From NCBI RefSeq assembly GCF_900176275.1, contig NZ_FWXD01000001.1:62001-126000 (forward strand): a stretch of 64,000 bases of DNA. The letters are read 5' to 3'. How positions within the stretch are numbered: position 1 is the stretch's first letter; each line of letters begins with the position of its first letter. A program made the translations under genes and the position numbers. This DNA comes from Andreprevotia lacus DSM 23236. Its GTDB lineage: Bacteria > Pseudomonadota > Gammaproteobacteria > Burkholderiales > Chitinibacteraceae. The notes under the pieces were generated by a model. The model was not told the origin of the DNA. It worked only from the letters and a program-made list of their open reading frames with translations, and ran no database searches. Below are positions 33,808 to 43,011 of the stretch, piece by piece.

Positions 33808-34401
33808 TCAGGCTGCCTGGGCGGCGCTCAGCCGTTCAACAAAGCCGGCCGGCGGCGGCAGGCGTTCCAGCACCCATTGAATGGCGCGCACCAGCTCCTC
33901 GTGGCGGTAATCGACGCTGTAGCAGTGCATACAGGCACCGTGCAGCAGGCAGCGCAGGGCCAGCAAGTCCGGGTCGATGGGCGTATCCGGCGTCATGCCG
34001 AACAGGCGTTCGATCGAGCTGTTCATGATGGGGTTGATGCGTTCCGCCAGTTTGGCGTCGCCGCGTGCAGCCATCCATACCTCGAGGATGGCGACGGTTT
34101 CCGGCTGGATCGAGGCTTCGAGCAGGCCGAACAGCATCAGGTAGACGCGTTCGCGCGGGTTTTGCGGCTGTGCAGCTTCGATCTTTTCGCTTTGCTTGGC
34201 GATGAGTTTTTCCAGCAACACTGGCAGCAGGTCGTAGCGCCCGTTCGGGTAGTGGTGGCGCAGTGCACCACGGGTCAGGTTGGCCAGATCGCAGATGCGG
34301 GCCTCGCTGACAGCGGCATAACCTTGCTCGGCCAGCAGACGTTCGGTCGCGGCCAGCAGTTGTTGTTGGGTCTGGGTTGAGCGTTGGAGTTGGGTAGCCA
34401 T
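33808..34401 (-). CDS. TetR-family transcriptional regulator
   Basis: A 197-residue TetR regulator. The N-terminal helix-turn-helix is ATERLLAEQGYAAVSEARIC and DLANLTRGALRHHYPNGRYD; the rest is helical and ligand-binding (LFGLLEASIQPETVAILEVW, LLHGACMHCYSVDYRHEELV). The ATG at 34401 has only a weak ribosome site. It is divergent from the exported SurE-like gene, with two palindromes between them at 34428-34460. The ligand is unknown. Confidence 0.9.
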   Translation of the reverse strand: MATQLQRSTQTQQQLLAATERLLAEQGYAAVSEARICDLANLTRGALRHHYPNGRYDLLPVLLEKLIAKQSEKIEAAQPQNPRERVYLMLFGLLEASIQPETVAILEVWMAARGDAKLAERINPIMNSSIERLFGMTPDTPIDPDLLALRCLLHGACMHCYSVDYRHEELVRAIQWVLERLPPPAGFVERLSAAQAA

Positions 34402-34427
34402 GTGTGAATTCTACCTTGCCCGGTTAG

Positions 34428-34460
34428 GGATATCACCAATATCCGTGTACAAAATTTGTA
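34428..34460. promoter_or_regulatory. Candidate TetR operators
   Basis: Two perfect palindromes lie between the TetR gene and the exported SurE-like gene: GGATATcaccaATATCC at 34428-34444 and TACAAAaTTTGTA at 34448-34460, in an AT-rich stretch. Position and symmetry suggest control of both genes. Confidence 0.6.
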
Positions 34461-34538
34461 ATTGCTTATGGATTACCTATTTCATTAAAAAGACATATTT
34501 GTTTGTTTTCATGGCGGCTCTTTTTTGGAGCCTGAACC

Positions 34539-35495
34539 ATGAAATTCAATCGCATCGCCGTTGCCTTGCTGGCAGTGGGTGCTGCCTCGCCGGCATTTGC
34601 CCTCAACATCCTGCTGACCAATGACGATGGCTTTGCCGCGCCGAACATTCGTGCGCTGTATGCCAAACTCAAGGCGGCCGGTCATGATGTGATCGTCTCC
34701 GCGCCGTGCCAGAACCAGAGCGGCAAGGGTGCTTCGCTCAATTTCCTCACGCCGCTTACCCCGCTGACCAAGGATTGCCGTGGTGGTGCCGTCAAGGCCG
34801 GCGCGCCGGGCGTCGGCATTGATCCCAGCATTGCCGACATCAACTATGTCGATGGCACGCCGGTCATGGCCACCATGTACGGCCTGGATGTGCTGGCGCC
34901 GGCCCGCTGGGGCAAGGCGCCCGATGTGGTGATTTCCGGCCCCAATGAGGGCCAGAACCTCGGCGCCATCGTCAATACCTCGGGCACCGTCAGCAATGCC
35001 GTCTTTGCGGCCAATCGAGGGCTGCCGTCGATTGCCATCAGTGCCGATACCAACACTACCGACAATGCCGTGCTGGCCGACGAAGTCGCCATGCTGTCGC
35101 TCAAGCTGCTGGCCGCGCTGCAAGCCAAAGCCGGCACCGGGCCGCTGCTGCCGGCCGGCGTGGCGCTCAATGTCAATTTCCCGACCTTTACCAGCGGTGG
35201 TTCCGCCAAGCTACCGTGGGTGTTTGCCCGCTTTGGGACTTTCTCCACCACCACTCCCAAATTCGTTGCCGATCTGTCCAAGGACCCGATTGCCAGTGGC
35301 TACGGCGTGAAAGTGCCGTACCCCGGTGTAACGTTTGCCATCGGTGGTACGCCGACAGGTGCCGAGGCCGACAATGAGGCTGCGCTGAATGCCAAGGGCA
35401 ATGTCACGGTGACGGCAATGCAGGTCGGCTTTGAGGCCCGCCCGCAATCGCAGCAGTGGTTGCGCCTGCGCCTGCGCGATCTGCTGGCCAAGTAA
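34539..35495 (+). CDS. Exported SurE-family phosphatase
   Basis: A 318-residue SurE-type protein: the motif LNILLTNDDGFAAPNIRALY with the metal-binding Asp pair, SGPNEGQNLGAIVNTSGTVS and SGKGASLNF fit the SurE/5'-nucleotidase fold. Normal SurE is cytoplasmic, but this one starts with a clear signal peptide (MKFNRIAVALLAVGAASPAFA). It would dephosphorylate nucleotides or polyphosphate in the periplasm. The ATG at 34539 follows TTTTTTGGAGCCTGAACC. A TetR gene is divergent, and a lipoprotein gene follows 11 bp after its stop. Confidence 0.85.
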   Translation: MKFNRIAVALLAVGAASPAFALNILLTNDDGFAAPNIRALYAKLKAAGHDVIVSAPCQNQSGKGASLNFLTPLTPLTKDCRGGAVKAGAPGVGIDPSIADINYVDGTPVMATMYGLDVLAPARWGKAPDVVISGPNEGQNLGAIVNTSGTVSNAVFAANRGLPSIAISADTNTTDNAVLADEVAMLSLKLLAALQAKAGTGPLLPAGVALNVNFPTFTSGGSAKLPWVFARFGTFSTTTPKFVADLSKDPIASGYGVKVPYPGVTFAIGGTPTGAEADNEAALNAKGNVTVTAMQVGFEARPQSQQWLRLRLRDLLAK

Positions 35496-35506
35496 GGGGG
35501 AAGGGC

Positions 35507-36163
35507 ATGAAACGCATTTTCCTGATTCCGCCCCTGCTGCTCGGCAGCCTGCTCGCGGCCTGCGGTGGCAGCAGCGACAGCGGCAGCTCCGTTGCGCCCA
35601 CGCTACAACCCAGCGTGCAGGTGCAGGCATTGCCTGCCGGCAGCTACAACGTGGCGCTGGGTAGCGACAGCAAGCCTGCGGTGGGCCAATACCTTGCAGC
35701 TGCCGATGGCAGCCGCCTGCTGGTGGTCAATGATGACAACGAGCTGGCGCAAACCCTCTACAAGCAGGCGGCCGGCGGTGCGTGGCAGTCGGTGCCGGCG
35801 GCCAGTGCGCCGGTGAGCATCACCTTGTTGCGCAGCGATGCCACCAGCCCGGCCACGGTCGATCTGGCCCGGCTGGCTGGGCGCTATGTGGCGCAGGTAC
35901 AGGGTGGCGGTACGGCGGTGTTCACGCTGGCGGCTGATGGCAGCCTGTCGGCAGCGGGCGGCAGCTGCCAGTTGTCGGGCAAAACCGGCGTGGCAGCGTT
36001 GCCCGGCAGTGTTGCGGTCAATCTGGTGTTGTCGGGGTGCGGCAGCCTGCCGGCTGCGGTCAACGGTGTATTGCTGGTTGATGCCGCGTATGCGCCGGCG
36101 CGTTTCCGCCTGCTGGCGGATGACGGCAAGCAGGTGGTCGATCTCTGGGCGTACGCCGAGTAA
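35507..36163 (+). CDS. Lipoprotein, unknown function
   Basis: A 218-residue lipoprotein with the signal MKRIFLIPPLLLGSLLAACG (lipobox LAAC), followed by a Gly/Ser-rich linker and a Ala/Val-rich beta domain (SYNVALGSDSKPAVGQYLAA, LLVVNDDNELAQTLYKQAAG, WQSVPAASAPVSITLLRSDA, GRYVAQVQGGGTAVFTL). The ATG at 35507 follows AAGGGGGAAGGGC. It starts 11 bp after the SurE-like gene, so they likely form an operon. No known family is recognised. Confidence 0.72.
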   Translation: MKRIFLIPPLLLGSLLAACGGSSDSGSSVAPTLQPSVQVQALPAGSYNVALGSDSKPAVGQYLAAADGSRLLVVNDDNELAQTLYKQAAGGAWQSVPAASAPVSITLLRSDATSPATVDLARLAGRYVAQVQGGGTAVFTLAADGSLSAAGGSCQLSGKTGVAALPGSVAVNLVLSGCGSLPAAVNGVLLVDAAYAPARFRLLADDGKQVVDLWAYAE

Positions 36164-36366
36164 GCACGCCCGTCACGCCGGCCCGCCTGCCTCCGGGCGG
36201 CTTGCCGGTGTGAAAAAACGGTTGCCGACGGCCCCCTTGCCGGGGTGTCGTCGTGCGACAACCCCCGATGCATCATCCATTGATGTAGATGACAAGCCCG
36301 GTTTGTCACCACCCGGTAACGCATGGTGCCTAGACTGCCGGGTTTGTTGCCCGCACAACTTTCATC

Positions 36367-38163
36367 ATGCCCGAATTGCCCGAGTTGACCAGCCTTCGCC
36401 GTGACATCGAGCTGCTGCTGCAGGAAGCCCGCCTGTCCGCATTGTTTCAGCCGATCGCGTCACTCAATGACGGTGAAATCTATGGCTATGAAGGCTTGAT
36501 CCGTGGCCCATCTGACGGGTATCTGCATTCCCCGATCAATCTCTTTCGCAGTGCCGATGCCGTGGGCTTGCTGCAGTCGGTCGACTTGGCCTGCCGCAAG
36601 GCCATCATTGCTGCCTTTGTTGCCGAGCGCCTGCAGGGCCGGCTGTTCCTCAATGTCAGCCCGGCCTGCCTGACCGCGCCGGATTTCCGTCCCGGCGCCA
36701 CGCTGGACATGCTGCGTGCCGTTGGCCTGCCGCCGCAGCGCGTCGTGATCGAGTTGACGGAAACGCACTCGACCCATGACTACGCGCTGCTCAAGGACGC
36801 CTTGCTGCACTATCGCAATATGGGTTTCCAGATCGCCATCGACGATCTGGGCGAGGGTTTTTCCACCCTGCGGCTGTGGTCCGAATTGCAGCCGGACTTC
36901 GTCAAGATCGACAAGTATTTCGTGCAGGGGCTGGCGAGCGATGTGCAAAAACGCCAGTTCGTGCGCTCCATCCAGCATATTGCGCTCAATACCGCCACCA
37001 AGGTGATCGCCGAAGGCATAGAAACCCAGCCCGAGCTGGATGTGGTGCGCCGCATCGGCATCGGCTTTGGTCAGGGTTATCACATCGCGCGTCCGCAACA
37101 GCACCCGGTGCGTTTCCTCGCGCTGGAGCTGTCCGAGCCGGAGTCGCCGCGCGGCAGCGATGAGCGCCACGCGCGCAGTGCGGGCAGCTTGCTGGTCGAG
37201 GTGCCGACGGTTGCTCCGACCGAGCGCAGCGAAGCCGTCTGCCAGTTGTTTACCGGCTCGCCGCAGTTGTATGCGCTGCCGGTGGTCGAGGGTGACCGGC
37301 CAGTGGGCTTGCTCAAGCGCAACGAGGTGCTGGAGTTCTTTGCCCGGCCGTTCACGCACGAGCTGTATGGCAACCGGCCCTGCCGCGGCCTGATGGATGC
37401 CTCGCCGCTGATCGTCGAAACCTCGATGAGCCTGCAGGAATTGTCGCTGCTCGTCAGTGCGGCCGAACGACGTTATCTGGCCGACGGCTTCATCGTCACC
37501 GAGCATGGCCGCTATCTGGGCATGGGTACCGGCCACGACCTGATGCGCGCGCTGACCGAGTTGCAGATGCGCGCGGCACGTTATGCCAACCCGCTCACCC
37601 TGTTGCCGGGGAACGTGCCCATTCAGGAAGAAATCGACGGCCTGCTGGCGGATGCAGAGCCGTTTGCCGTTGCCTACTTCGATCTGGACCACTTCAAGCC
37701 CTACAACGACGTCTATGGCTATGCGCGCGGCGACAGCCTGATCCAGCTTACCGGCTCGCTGTTGCTGGAAATGGCAGACCCCCAGCATGACTTTGTCGGC
37801 CACATCGGCGGCGATGACTTCGTGGTGATCTTCCGCACCCCCGGTGCAGAGCAGCGTTGCCGGGACATGCTGGAAGGCTTCGAGCACCAGAAGCTTGAGC
37901 ATTTCGAGGCGGCGCATCGGCTCAGCGGGGGCTATGCCTCGCCGGACCGGCGTGGCGAACTGCAATGGCACAGCCTGGTGACGCTGTCGGTGGGCATCGT
38001 CGAGGTGCAGCCCGGCCGTTATCTATCCCATCACGAGGTGGCTGCTGCTGCGGCTGCGGCCAAGCGCTGTGCCAAGCGGCAGAGCGGGTCCAGCGTGTTT
38101 GTCGAGCGCCGCGCCGATGCTGCCGACATCGAGCCGCCGCAGGCGCTGTTGACGGTGGGGTAA
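36367..38163 (+). CDS. EAL-CBS-GGDEF cyclic-di-GMP protein
   Basis: A 598-residue protein with an N-terminal EAL domain (about 20-255), a CBS-pair region (about 275-400) and a C-terminal GGDEF-like domain (about 410-570). EAL residues present: E42 in EGLIR (the ExLxR form), ELTETHS, D159-D160 in IDDLGEGFS, and E216 in AEGIET, so phosphodiesterase activity is likely. The GGDEF site is GGDDF (481-485), which may be a weak or regulatory cyclase. No membrane segment is present. It is convergent with the response-regulator gene. Confidence 0.88.
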   Translation: MPELPELTSLRRDIELLLQEARLSALFQPIASLNDGEIYGYEGLIRGPSDGYLHSPINLFRSADAVGLLQSVDLACRKAIIAAFVAERLQGRLFLNVSPACLTAPDFRPGATLDMLRAVGLPPQRVVIELTETHSTHDYALLKDALLHYRNMGFQIAIDDLGEGFSTLRLWSELQPDFVKIDKYFVQGLASDVQKRQFVRSIQHIALNTATKVIAEGIETQPELDVVRRIGIGFGQGYHIARPQQHPVRFLALELSEPESPRGSDERHARSAGSLLVEVPTVAPTERSEAVCQLFTGSPQLYALPVVEGDRPVGLLKRNEVLEFFARPFTHELYGNRPCRGLMDASPLIVETSMSLQELSLLVSAAERRYLADGFIVTEHGRYLGMGTGHDLMRALTELQMRAARYANPLTLLPGNVPIQEEIDGLLADAEPFAVAYFDLDHFKPYNDVYGYARGDSLIQLTGSLLLEMADPQHDFVGHIGGDDFVVIFRTPGAEQRCRDMLEGFEHQKLEHFEAAHRLSGGYASPDRRGELQWHSLVTLSVGIVEVQPGRYLSHHEVAAAAAAAKRCAKRQSGSSVFVERRADAADIEPPQALLTVG

Positions 38164-38165
38164 GC

Positions 38166-39281
38166 TCAGGAGGGCTGTTGCAGCTTGTCCAGCGGCCAGC
38201 CCAGCCCCATCTCGCGATTGGCCAGCTCCAGCAGGGGCAGCAGGTTCTTCATCAGCGCCGGCAGATGTGGCTTCACGTCGTCATCCAGCCCCTTGTGCAG
38301 CATCACCATGGCCTCGGCCAGTAGCGGGCTGCTGCGGCGCTCCGGCTGATCGGGGATCAGCAGGCGGTTGTTGCCGGCTGCGGCGTACAGGCGTTCAGTG
38401 GCCGCGGCAAACAGGCCAGCTGCGCTGGTTTGCTGGTCGTGGATCGAGTTGGCTGCAGCGATGCTGGCGGTGACCTGTACCAGCTCGTCGCGGAAGTGTA
38501 CGCGTGCGCCGGCAATCGCCAGCCGCAAGCGCTCACCCAGTATCCTGGCTTCGTTCAGCGTGGTGCCGGGAGATACCACGGCGAACTGCGGCCCTTCCAC
38601 GTGCGCCAGCGTGTCTTCGCGGCGCAGCTTGGCGCCCAGATGCTTGGCCATCAGGCCCAGCATCTGTTCCGCAAGGCGTGTGCCCAGCTTGTCCTGCAGA
38701 TGGCCGAAATGGTCGATCTCGATCAAGAGTAGCGTGACTTCGCTGTGGTGGCGGTGGGCAAAGGCCAGCGATTGCTCGGTCTGCAGCATCAGCAGGTGGT
38801 GCGTGCCGGCGCCGGTGTGGTCGGTGGTCGCGGTTTCTGCCTGCTGGGTACGCGCGGTTTCCAGCTCTTTCTGCGTTTGCGCATGACGGATGTTGGCTGC
38901 CACGCGCGCCAGCATTTCCGAGCGATCGGTGGATTTGGTGATGAAGTCGTTGGCGCCGCATTCAACGCAGCGGCGCTTGGTTTCTTCGTCTTCCTCGCCC
39001 GAAATGATGATGATGGGCAGCTGCATCAGCCGGCCATCGCCGCTGCCACGAATGCGGGCCAGCAGGCCCATGCCGTCCAGCTCGGGCATGGTCAGGTCGG
39101 ACACCAGCAGTTGCACGTTGTATTCGGTTTGCAGGCGGCGCCAGCCAGCCTCGCCATCGGCTTCTTCGAGCACGTTGTAATGCTCGGACAGGTGCTTTCT
39201 GACGGTGGCGCGCACGATGCGGGAATCGTCGACGATGAGCACGGTGGGTAGCGGGGCGAGTTCTGTGGCTTCTTGCGTCAT
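38166..39281 (-). CDS. Response regulator with degenerate GGDEF domain
   Basis: A 371-residue protein: REC domain (about 12-135) with acidic D18-D19, phospho-acceptor D62 in LLVSDLTMPELDG, and K116; then a GGDEF-like domain (about 165-310). The active-site loop reads EGPQF (229-233) instead of GGDEF, so it should not make cyclic-di-GMP. The C-terminus has AEAMVMLHKGLDDDVKPHLP. Start chosen at the ATG 39281; a GTG at 39320 would extend it without a good ribosome site. It faces the EAL-CBS-GGDEF gene. Confidence 0.85.
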   Translation of the reverse strand: MTQEATELAPLPTVLIVDDSRIVRATVRKHLSEHYNVLEEADGEAGWRRLQTEYNVQLLVSDLTMPELDGMGLLARIRGSGDGRLMQLPIIIISGEEDEETKRRCVECGANDFITKSTDRSEMLARVAANIRHAQTQKELETARTQQAETATTDHTGAGTHHLLMLQTEQSLAFAHRHHSEVTLLLIEIDHFGHLQDKLGTRLAEQMLGLMAKHLGAKLRREDTLAHVEGPQFAVVSPGTTLNEARILGERLRLAIAGARVHFRDELVQVTASIAAANSIHDQQTSAAGLFAAATERLYAAAGNNRLLIPDQPERRSSPLLAEAMVMLHKGLDDDVKPHLPALMKNLLPLLELANREMGLGWPLDKLQQPS

Positions 39282-39397
39282 GGCAAAGGCTCTTGATCGT
39301 ATGCTTCGCCAATCTAGCACAGTGGACCGGCTTTGGCGTGACAGGCGTTCCCCGGATGGTCGGCGGCGGCAAGCCGCTATCTACGTGATAAGCTGAC

Positions 39398-39751
39398 ATG
39401 ATGAACCGGGTTCCTCTTCAGCTTAGCCTTGCCCCGTTGTCCGCGCGCGAGATTGATCTGGCGCTGCATGCGGTGGCGCGGTTGCAATTGCCGCTGTTGC
39501 GCGCCATGCGCCAGCCGCACCCGCAGGGGTGCCTGTTGCGGCTGGAGCTGGAGGTCGATCTGGGGGGCGATACGCCACGCTGGTATGCCGAGCGCATTGT
39601 TGCGCATCTGTGGCACGCGCTGGGGCGTTTTGTGCGCGCCAGTTGCTGGCTGGAAGGGCAGGCCGAGGCCGACGAGAGCGTGTGGCTGGACTTCGACGAG
39701 GGCGATTACCGCGCCTTGCTGCCGGCGTTCCGGCTTAGCCGGCGGATGTAG
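39398..39751 (+). CDS. Small protein, unknown function
   Basis: A 117-residue soluble protein (PLQLSLAPLSAREIDLALHA, GCLLRLELEVDLGG, WLDFDEGDYRALLPAFRLSRRM), with a beta-hairpin-like middle and no signal. The start is ATG 39398 or 39401. It is followed by a strong bidirectional terminator at 39771. I do not recognise the family. Confidence 0.65.
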   Translation: MMNRVPLQLSLAPLSAREIDLALHAVARLQLPLLRAMRQPHPQGCLLRLELEVDLGGDTPRWYAERIVAHLWHALGRFVRASCWLEGQAEADESVWLDFDEGDYRALLPAFRLSRRM

Positions 39752-39770
39752 GTACCAAGCGGCAGGCAAC

Positions 39771-39799
39771 AAAAAACCCGGCCAAGGCCGGGTTTTTTG
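39771..39799. terminator. Bidirectional intrinsic terminator
   Basis: AACCCGGCC (39775-39783) pairs with GGCCGGGTT (39786-39794), with A-run before and T6 after. It ends the small gene and the convergent rpsT gene. Confidence 0.92.
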
Positions 39800-39818
39800 T
39801 TGCAGCTTCTGACAAGAA

Positions 39819-40082
39819 TCAGGCCAGTGCCTTGATGGCAGCGGACAGACGGCTCTTGTGACGAGCAGCCTTGTTCTTGTGGAAGATGTTCTTGTCGGCA
39901 ATGCTGTCGATGATGCTGACGGATTGCTGGAAAACTGCCTGAGCGGCGGTCTTGTCACCAGCTTCGATCGCCTTCAGCACCTTCTTCACTGCGGTGCGGA
40001 ATGCCGAACGTTGGCTGGCATTGTGTTGGCGAGCTTGCTCAGCCTGACGCGCACGCTTGCGAGCTTGGGCGCTGTTAGCCAT
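39819..40082 (-). CDS. rpsT: 30S ribosomal protein S20
   Basis: An 87-residue basic protein matching S20: [55 protein letters not shown] and LSAAIKALA at the end. It binds 16S rRNA in the small subunit. The ATG at 40082 follows GAGTTCAAGAC. It stands alone with a terminator on its 3' side; 40083-40314 holds its promoter region and that of the divergent gene. Confidence 0.97.
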   Translation of the reverse strand: MANSAQARKRARQAEQARQHNASQRSAFRTAVKKVLKAIEAGDKTAAQAVFQQSVSIIDSIADKNIFHKNKAARHKSRLSAAIKALA

Positions 40083-40314
40083 GTCTTGAACTCCAAATCG
40101 GTTTGAATTGTACGATCCCGGCTTGCCGGGAAAGGCACACTCGGAAACCGGCGATGATAGCCGTTATCCACGTCGTATGCAAGAGACGCATCGTGCCTTT
40201 GGCGGGTGTTGCAACATGTAACTGCCGGTGCCGGAACGAAATTGTCGTCAACGCAGGGGCTTGCGTGGCCGTTTTGATGGGGACATGTGTCGTAACGCCC
40301 CAAGGAGGGCCACG

Positions 40315-40812
40315 ATGAAGACCCCGTATATCCATGCCATGTTGCTGTTGCTGGCTGGTGTCAGTGCCGCCAGTCAGGCGCAGGAATTCTATGATCAGGC
40401 GCGTGTGCTGAGCAGTACCGCGCAGGTTGAACGCATTAACACCCCGCGCAAGGAATGCTGGACCGAAAGCCGTGAGGTGCGCGAGCAGGGCAATGCCAAC
40501 GGCACGGTGGGCGCCGTGATCGGTGGCGTGGCCGGCGGCGTGCTGGGCCATCAGGTCGGCGGCGGCCGTGGCCGTGATGCTGCCACCGTGGCCGGTGCGA
40601 TTGCCGGCACCCTGCTGGGCAACCATCTTGCCAGCGATGAACCACGCTATAGCGAGCGCGATGTGCAGCGCTGCCGCAAGGTGGACGCCTGGGAAGACCG
40701 GGTGACCGGGTATCTGGTGACCTATGAATACCGTGGCCATACGATGACCACCACCTTGCCGCAGCAACCGGGTGCGACCATTCCGGTGCGCGTGGATGTG
40801 ACCCCGGGCTAA
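40315..40812 (+). CDS. Glycine-zipper 2TM exported protein
   Basis: A 165-residue exported protein: a signal peptide (MKTPYIHAMLLLLAGVSAAS), then a glycine-zipper 2TM domain with VGAVIGGVAGGVLGHQVGGG and VAGAIAGTLLGNHLASDEPR, and a C-terminal YLVTYEYRGHTMTTTL segment. Such proteins are thought to lie in or near the outer membrane and to affect envelope stability (SlyB/OsmB relatives). The ATG at 40315 follows AAGGAGGGCCACG. It is monocistronic. A repeat element follows it. Confidence 0.85.
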   Translation: MKTPYIHAMLLLLAGVSAASQAQEFYDQARVLSSTAQVERINTPRKECWTESREVREQGNANGTVGAVIGGVAGGVLGHQVGGGRGRDAATVAGAIAGTLLGNHLASDEPRYSERDVQRCRKVDAWEDRVTGYLVTYEYRGHTMTTTLPQQPGATIPVRVDVTPG

Positions 40813-40864
40813 GCGCCTGTTGTGCACGCTTGGTCGTGATCTGCAGGTAAACCGGTATCAAGCA

Positions 40865-40965
40865 CCCGGCAAAGCCGGGTTCTCACCGGTTTTGGCAGGT
40901 GAGGCAGCGGCTCTTCCCTGTTTTATTCCATACCCCCCGCCCTCGCCGCCGCGAGGGAGCCTCGC
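40865..40965 (+). repeat. Intergenic repeat copy B
   Basis: A 101-bp element beginning CCCGGCAAAGCCGGG and ending at a hairpin CCCTCGCCGCCGCGAGGG plus GCCTCGC. Hand alignment with copy C (44153-44253, opposite strand) shows about ten differences. It lies between the glycine-zipper gene and the rep gene. Confidence 0.8.
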
Positions 40966-41016
40966 TTTGTTCGAAAGCCGCGCGAACGCGGTTATTTCGA
41001 TCAACCTACCACGGCG

Positions 41017-43011
41017 CTAACCCAGCTTGGCGAGCAGGCCGGCCAGCATGGCGCGGCCCTCGCTCTTGCTGATCGCCTGCTCGGCCTTGCCGCCGTTGAG
41101 GCGGCCGGATACGCGGATATCGTCGGCCGGCAGTTCCTTGAGGAAGCGGCTGGGCTCGGTGATCTGCCATTCGCCGGCACGCTTGCGCTTGCCGCAATAG
41201 GTAATGGTGAGCGTGCGCTGCGCGCGCGTGATGCCCACGTACATCAGCCGCCGTTCCTCCTCGACCATGCCGGTTTCGATCGAGTTGGCGTGCGGCAGGA
41301 TGTCTTCCTCGCAGCCGATCAGGAACACGTGCGGGTATTCCAGCCCCTTGCTGGCGTGCAGGGTGGACATCTTGATCGCGTCCACTTCTTCCTCGTCGCG
41401 CCCTTCCAGCATGGTGATCAGTGCAATGGTCTGGCTGACTTCGATCAGGCTGCGTTGCTTTTCCTCGCCCTGGCGGGTGACCCACTGCACCAGCTCCAGC
41501 ACGTTCTTCCACTTGCTCTCGGCTGGTTTGGGTTCGTCGCTGTCGTACAGCCAGGTTTCGTAGTCAATGGCGTCCAGCAATTCCTTGAGCAATTCGCCGG
41601 CCGGCTCGCGCGGTGCGCGGAACTGCATGCGGCCGATGAAATCGCAGAAGGTCTTGAGCGGCTCGTACTGCGTACCCTGCACCTGCCAGATGAAGCCTTC
41701 CTCGTATACCGCTTGATAGAGCGAAATCTGCCGGTCGGCGGCATAGGCGCCCAGCCGCTCCAGCGTGACGTTGCCCACGCCACGCTTGGGCGTGGTGACC
41801 GCGCGGATGAAGGCCGGGTCATCGTTCTCGTTGGCGATCAGCCGCAGATAGCTGAGGATGTCCTTGATTTCGGCACGGTCAAAAAAGCTTTGCCCGCCGG
41901 AAATCAGATAAGGAATCTTGTGCGTGCGCAGCGCGGTTTCGATGATGCGGGCCTGATGGTTGCCGCGATACAGGATGGCGTAGTCCTTGTAGTCCGCACC
42001 GGTCTCGAACTTGTGCGCCAGCAGCTTCATCGCCACCAGCTCGGCCTCGTGCTCGTCGCTCTTGCACTCGATCACCTGGATCGGGTCACCCACGCCCAGG
42101 TCAGACCACAGCGTTTTCTCGAACAGCTTGGGGTTGTTGGAGATGACCGCATTGGCGCACTTGAGGATGCGCGCCACCGAGCGGTAGTTCTGTTCCAGCT
42201 TGATCACCTGCAGCTTGGGAAAGTCGCTCTGCAGTTTGCGCAGGTTTTCCATGTCGGCGCCGCGCCAAGCGTAAATACTCTGGTCGTCGTCGCCCACGGC
42301 GGTGAACTGGCCGGTGATGTCGGTCAGCAGCTTCACCATCTGGTACTGGGTCAGGTTGGTGTCCTGATATTCGTCGATCAATAGATAGCGCAGCCGGTGC
42401 TGCCACTTTTTCAGCACCTCCTCGTTCTGCTCGAACAGATCGACCGGCAGGCGGATCAGGTCATCGAAGTCCACCGCCTGATACGCCTGCAAGGTGTCCT
42501 GATACACACGATAGATGCGCGCCAGATGCAGCTCGCCCTCCGAATCGGCCTGCAGGATCGCCTTGTCGGGCGAGATGCGGTCGTTCTTCATCATCGAAAT
42601 GCGGCTGACCGTGCTGCGTATCAGTTGCTTGTCGGTGGTGCCCAGGCTGTCGCTGATGATCTTGGCGGCATCGGCGCTGTCGAGGATGGAAAACTGTGTC
42701 TTGTAGCCGACATGGCGCGCTTCCTCGCGCATGATGCGCATGCCCAGACTGTGGAAGGTCGAGACGGTCAGCCCGCGCAGCCGGTCGGCGGACATCAGGT
42801 GGCCGACACGCTCGCTCATTTCGCGCGCAGCCTTGTTGGTAAAGGTGATGGCGGCGATATTGCGCGCGTCCATGCTGGCCTTCTCGATCAGGTAGGCGAT
42901 TTTCTGCGTGATCACGCGCGTCTTGCCCGAGCCGGCACCGGCCAGAACCAGACAGGGGCCGTCCAGATATTGCACGGCGGCGCGCTGGGCAGGATTGAGC
43001 AGATGCAGCAT
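41017..43011 (-). CDS. rep: ATP-dependent DNA helicase Rep
   Basis: A 664-residue superfamily 1 helicase. Motif I is LAGAGSGKT; motif II LIDEYQDTN; motif III AVGDDDQSIYAWRGA; motif IV KLEQNYRS; motifs V and VI TLHASKGLEYPHVFLIG and VGITRAQRTLTITYCGKRKR. The length and the MLHLLNPAQRAAVQYLDGPC start fit Rep, a 3'-to-5' helicase that helps replication pass protein blocks. The ATG at 43011 has a modest ribosome site (GAGTTTCCCCATC). It is divergent from the PilZ gene, and repeat copies B and C flank the two genes. Confidence 0.94.
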   Translation of the reverse strand: MLHLLNPAQRAAVQYLDGPCLVLAGAGSGKTRVITQKIAYLIEKASMDARNIAAITFTNKAAREMSERVGHLMSADRLRGLTVSTFHSLGMRIMREEARHVGYKTQFSILDSADAAKIISDSLGTTDKQLIRSTVSRISMMKNDRISPDKAILQADSEGELHLARIYRVYQDTLQAYQAVDFDDLIRLPVDLFEQNEEVLKKWQHRLRYLLIDEYQDTNLTQYQMVKLLTDITGQFTAVGDDDQSIYAWRGADMENLRKLQSDFPKLQVIKLEQNYRSVARILKCANAVISNNPKLFEKTLWSDLGVGDPIQVIECKSDEHEAELVAMKLLAHKFETGADYKDYAILYRGNHQARIIETALRTHKIPYLISGGQSFFDRAEIKDILSYLRLIANENDDPAFIRAVTTPKRGVGNVTLERLGAYAADRQISLYQAVYEEGFIWQVQGTQYEPLKTFCDFIGRMQFRAPREPAGELLKELLDAIDYETWLYDSDEPKPAESKWKNVLELVQWVTRQGEEKQRSLIEVSQTIALITMLEGRDEEEVDAIKMSTLHASKGLEYPHVFLIGCEEDILPHANSIETGMVEEERRLMYVGITRAQRTLTITYCGKRKRAGEWQITEPSRFLKELPADDIRVSGRLNGGKAEQAISKSEGRAMLAGLLAKLG

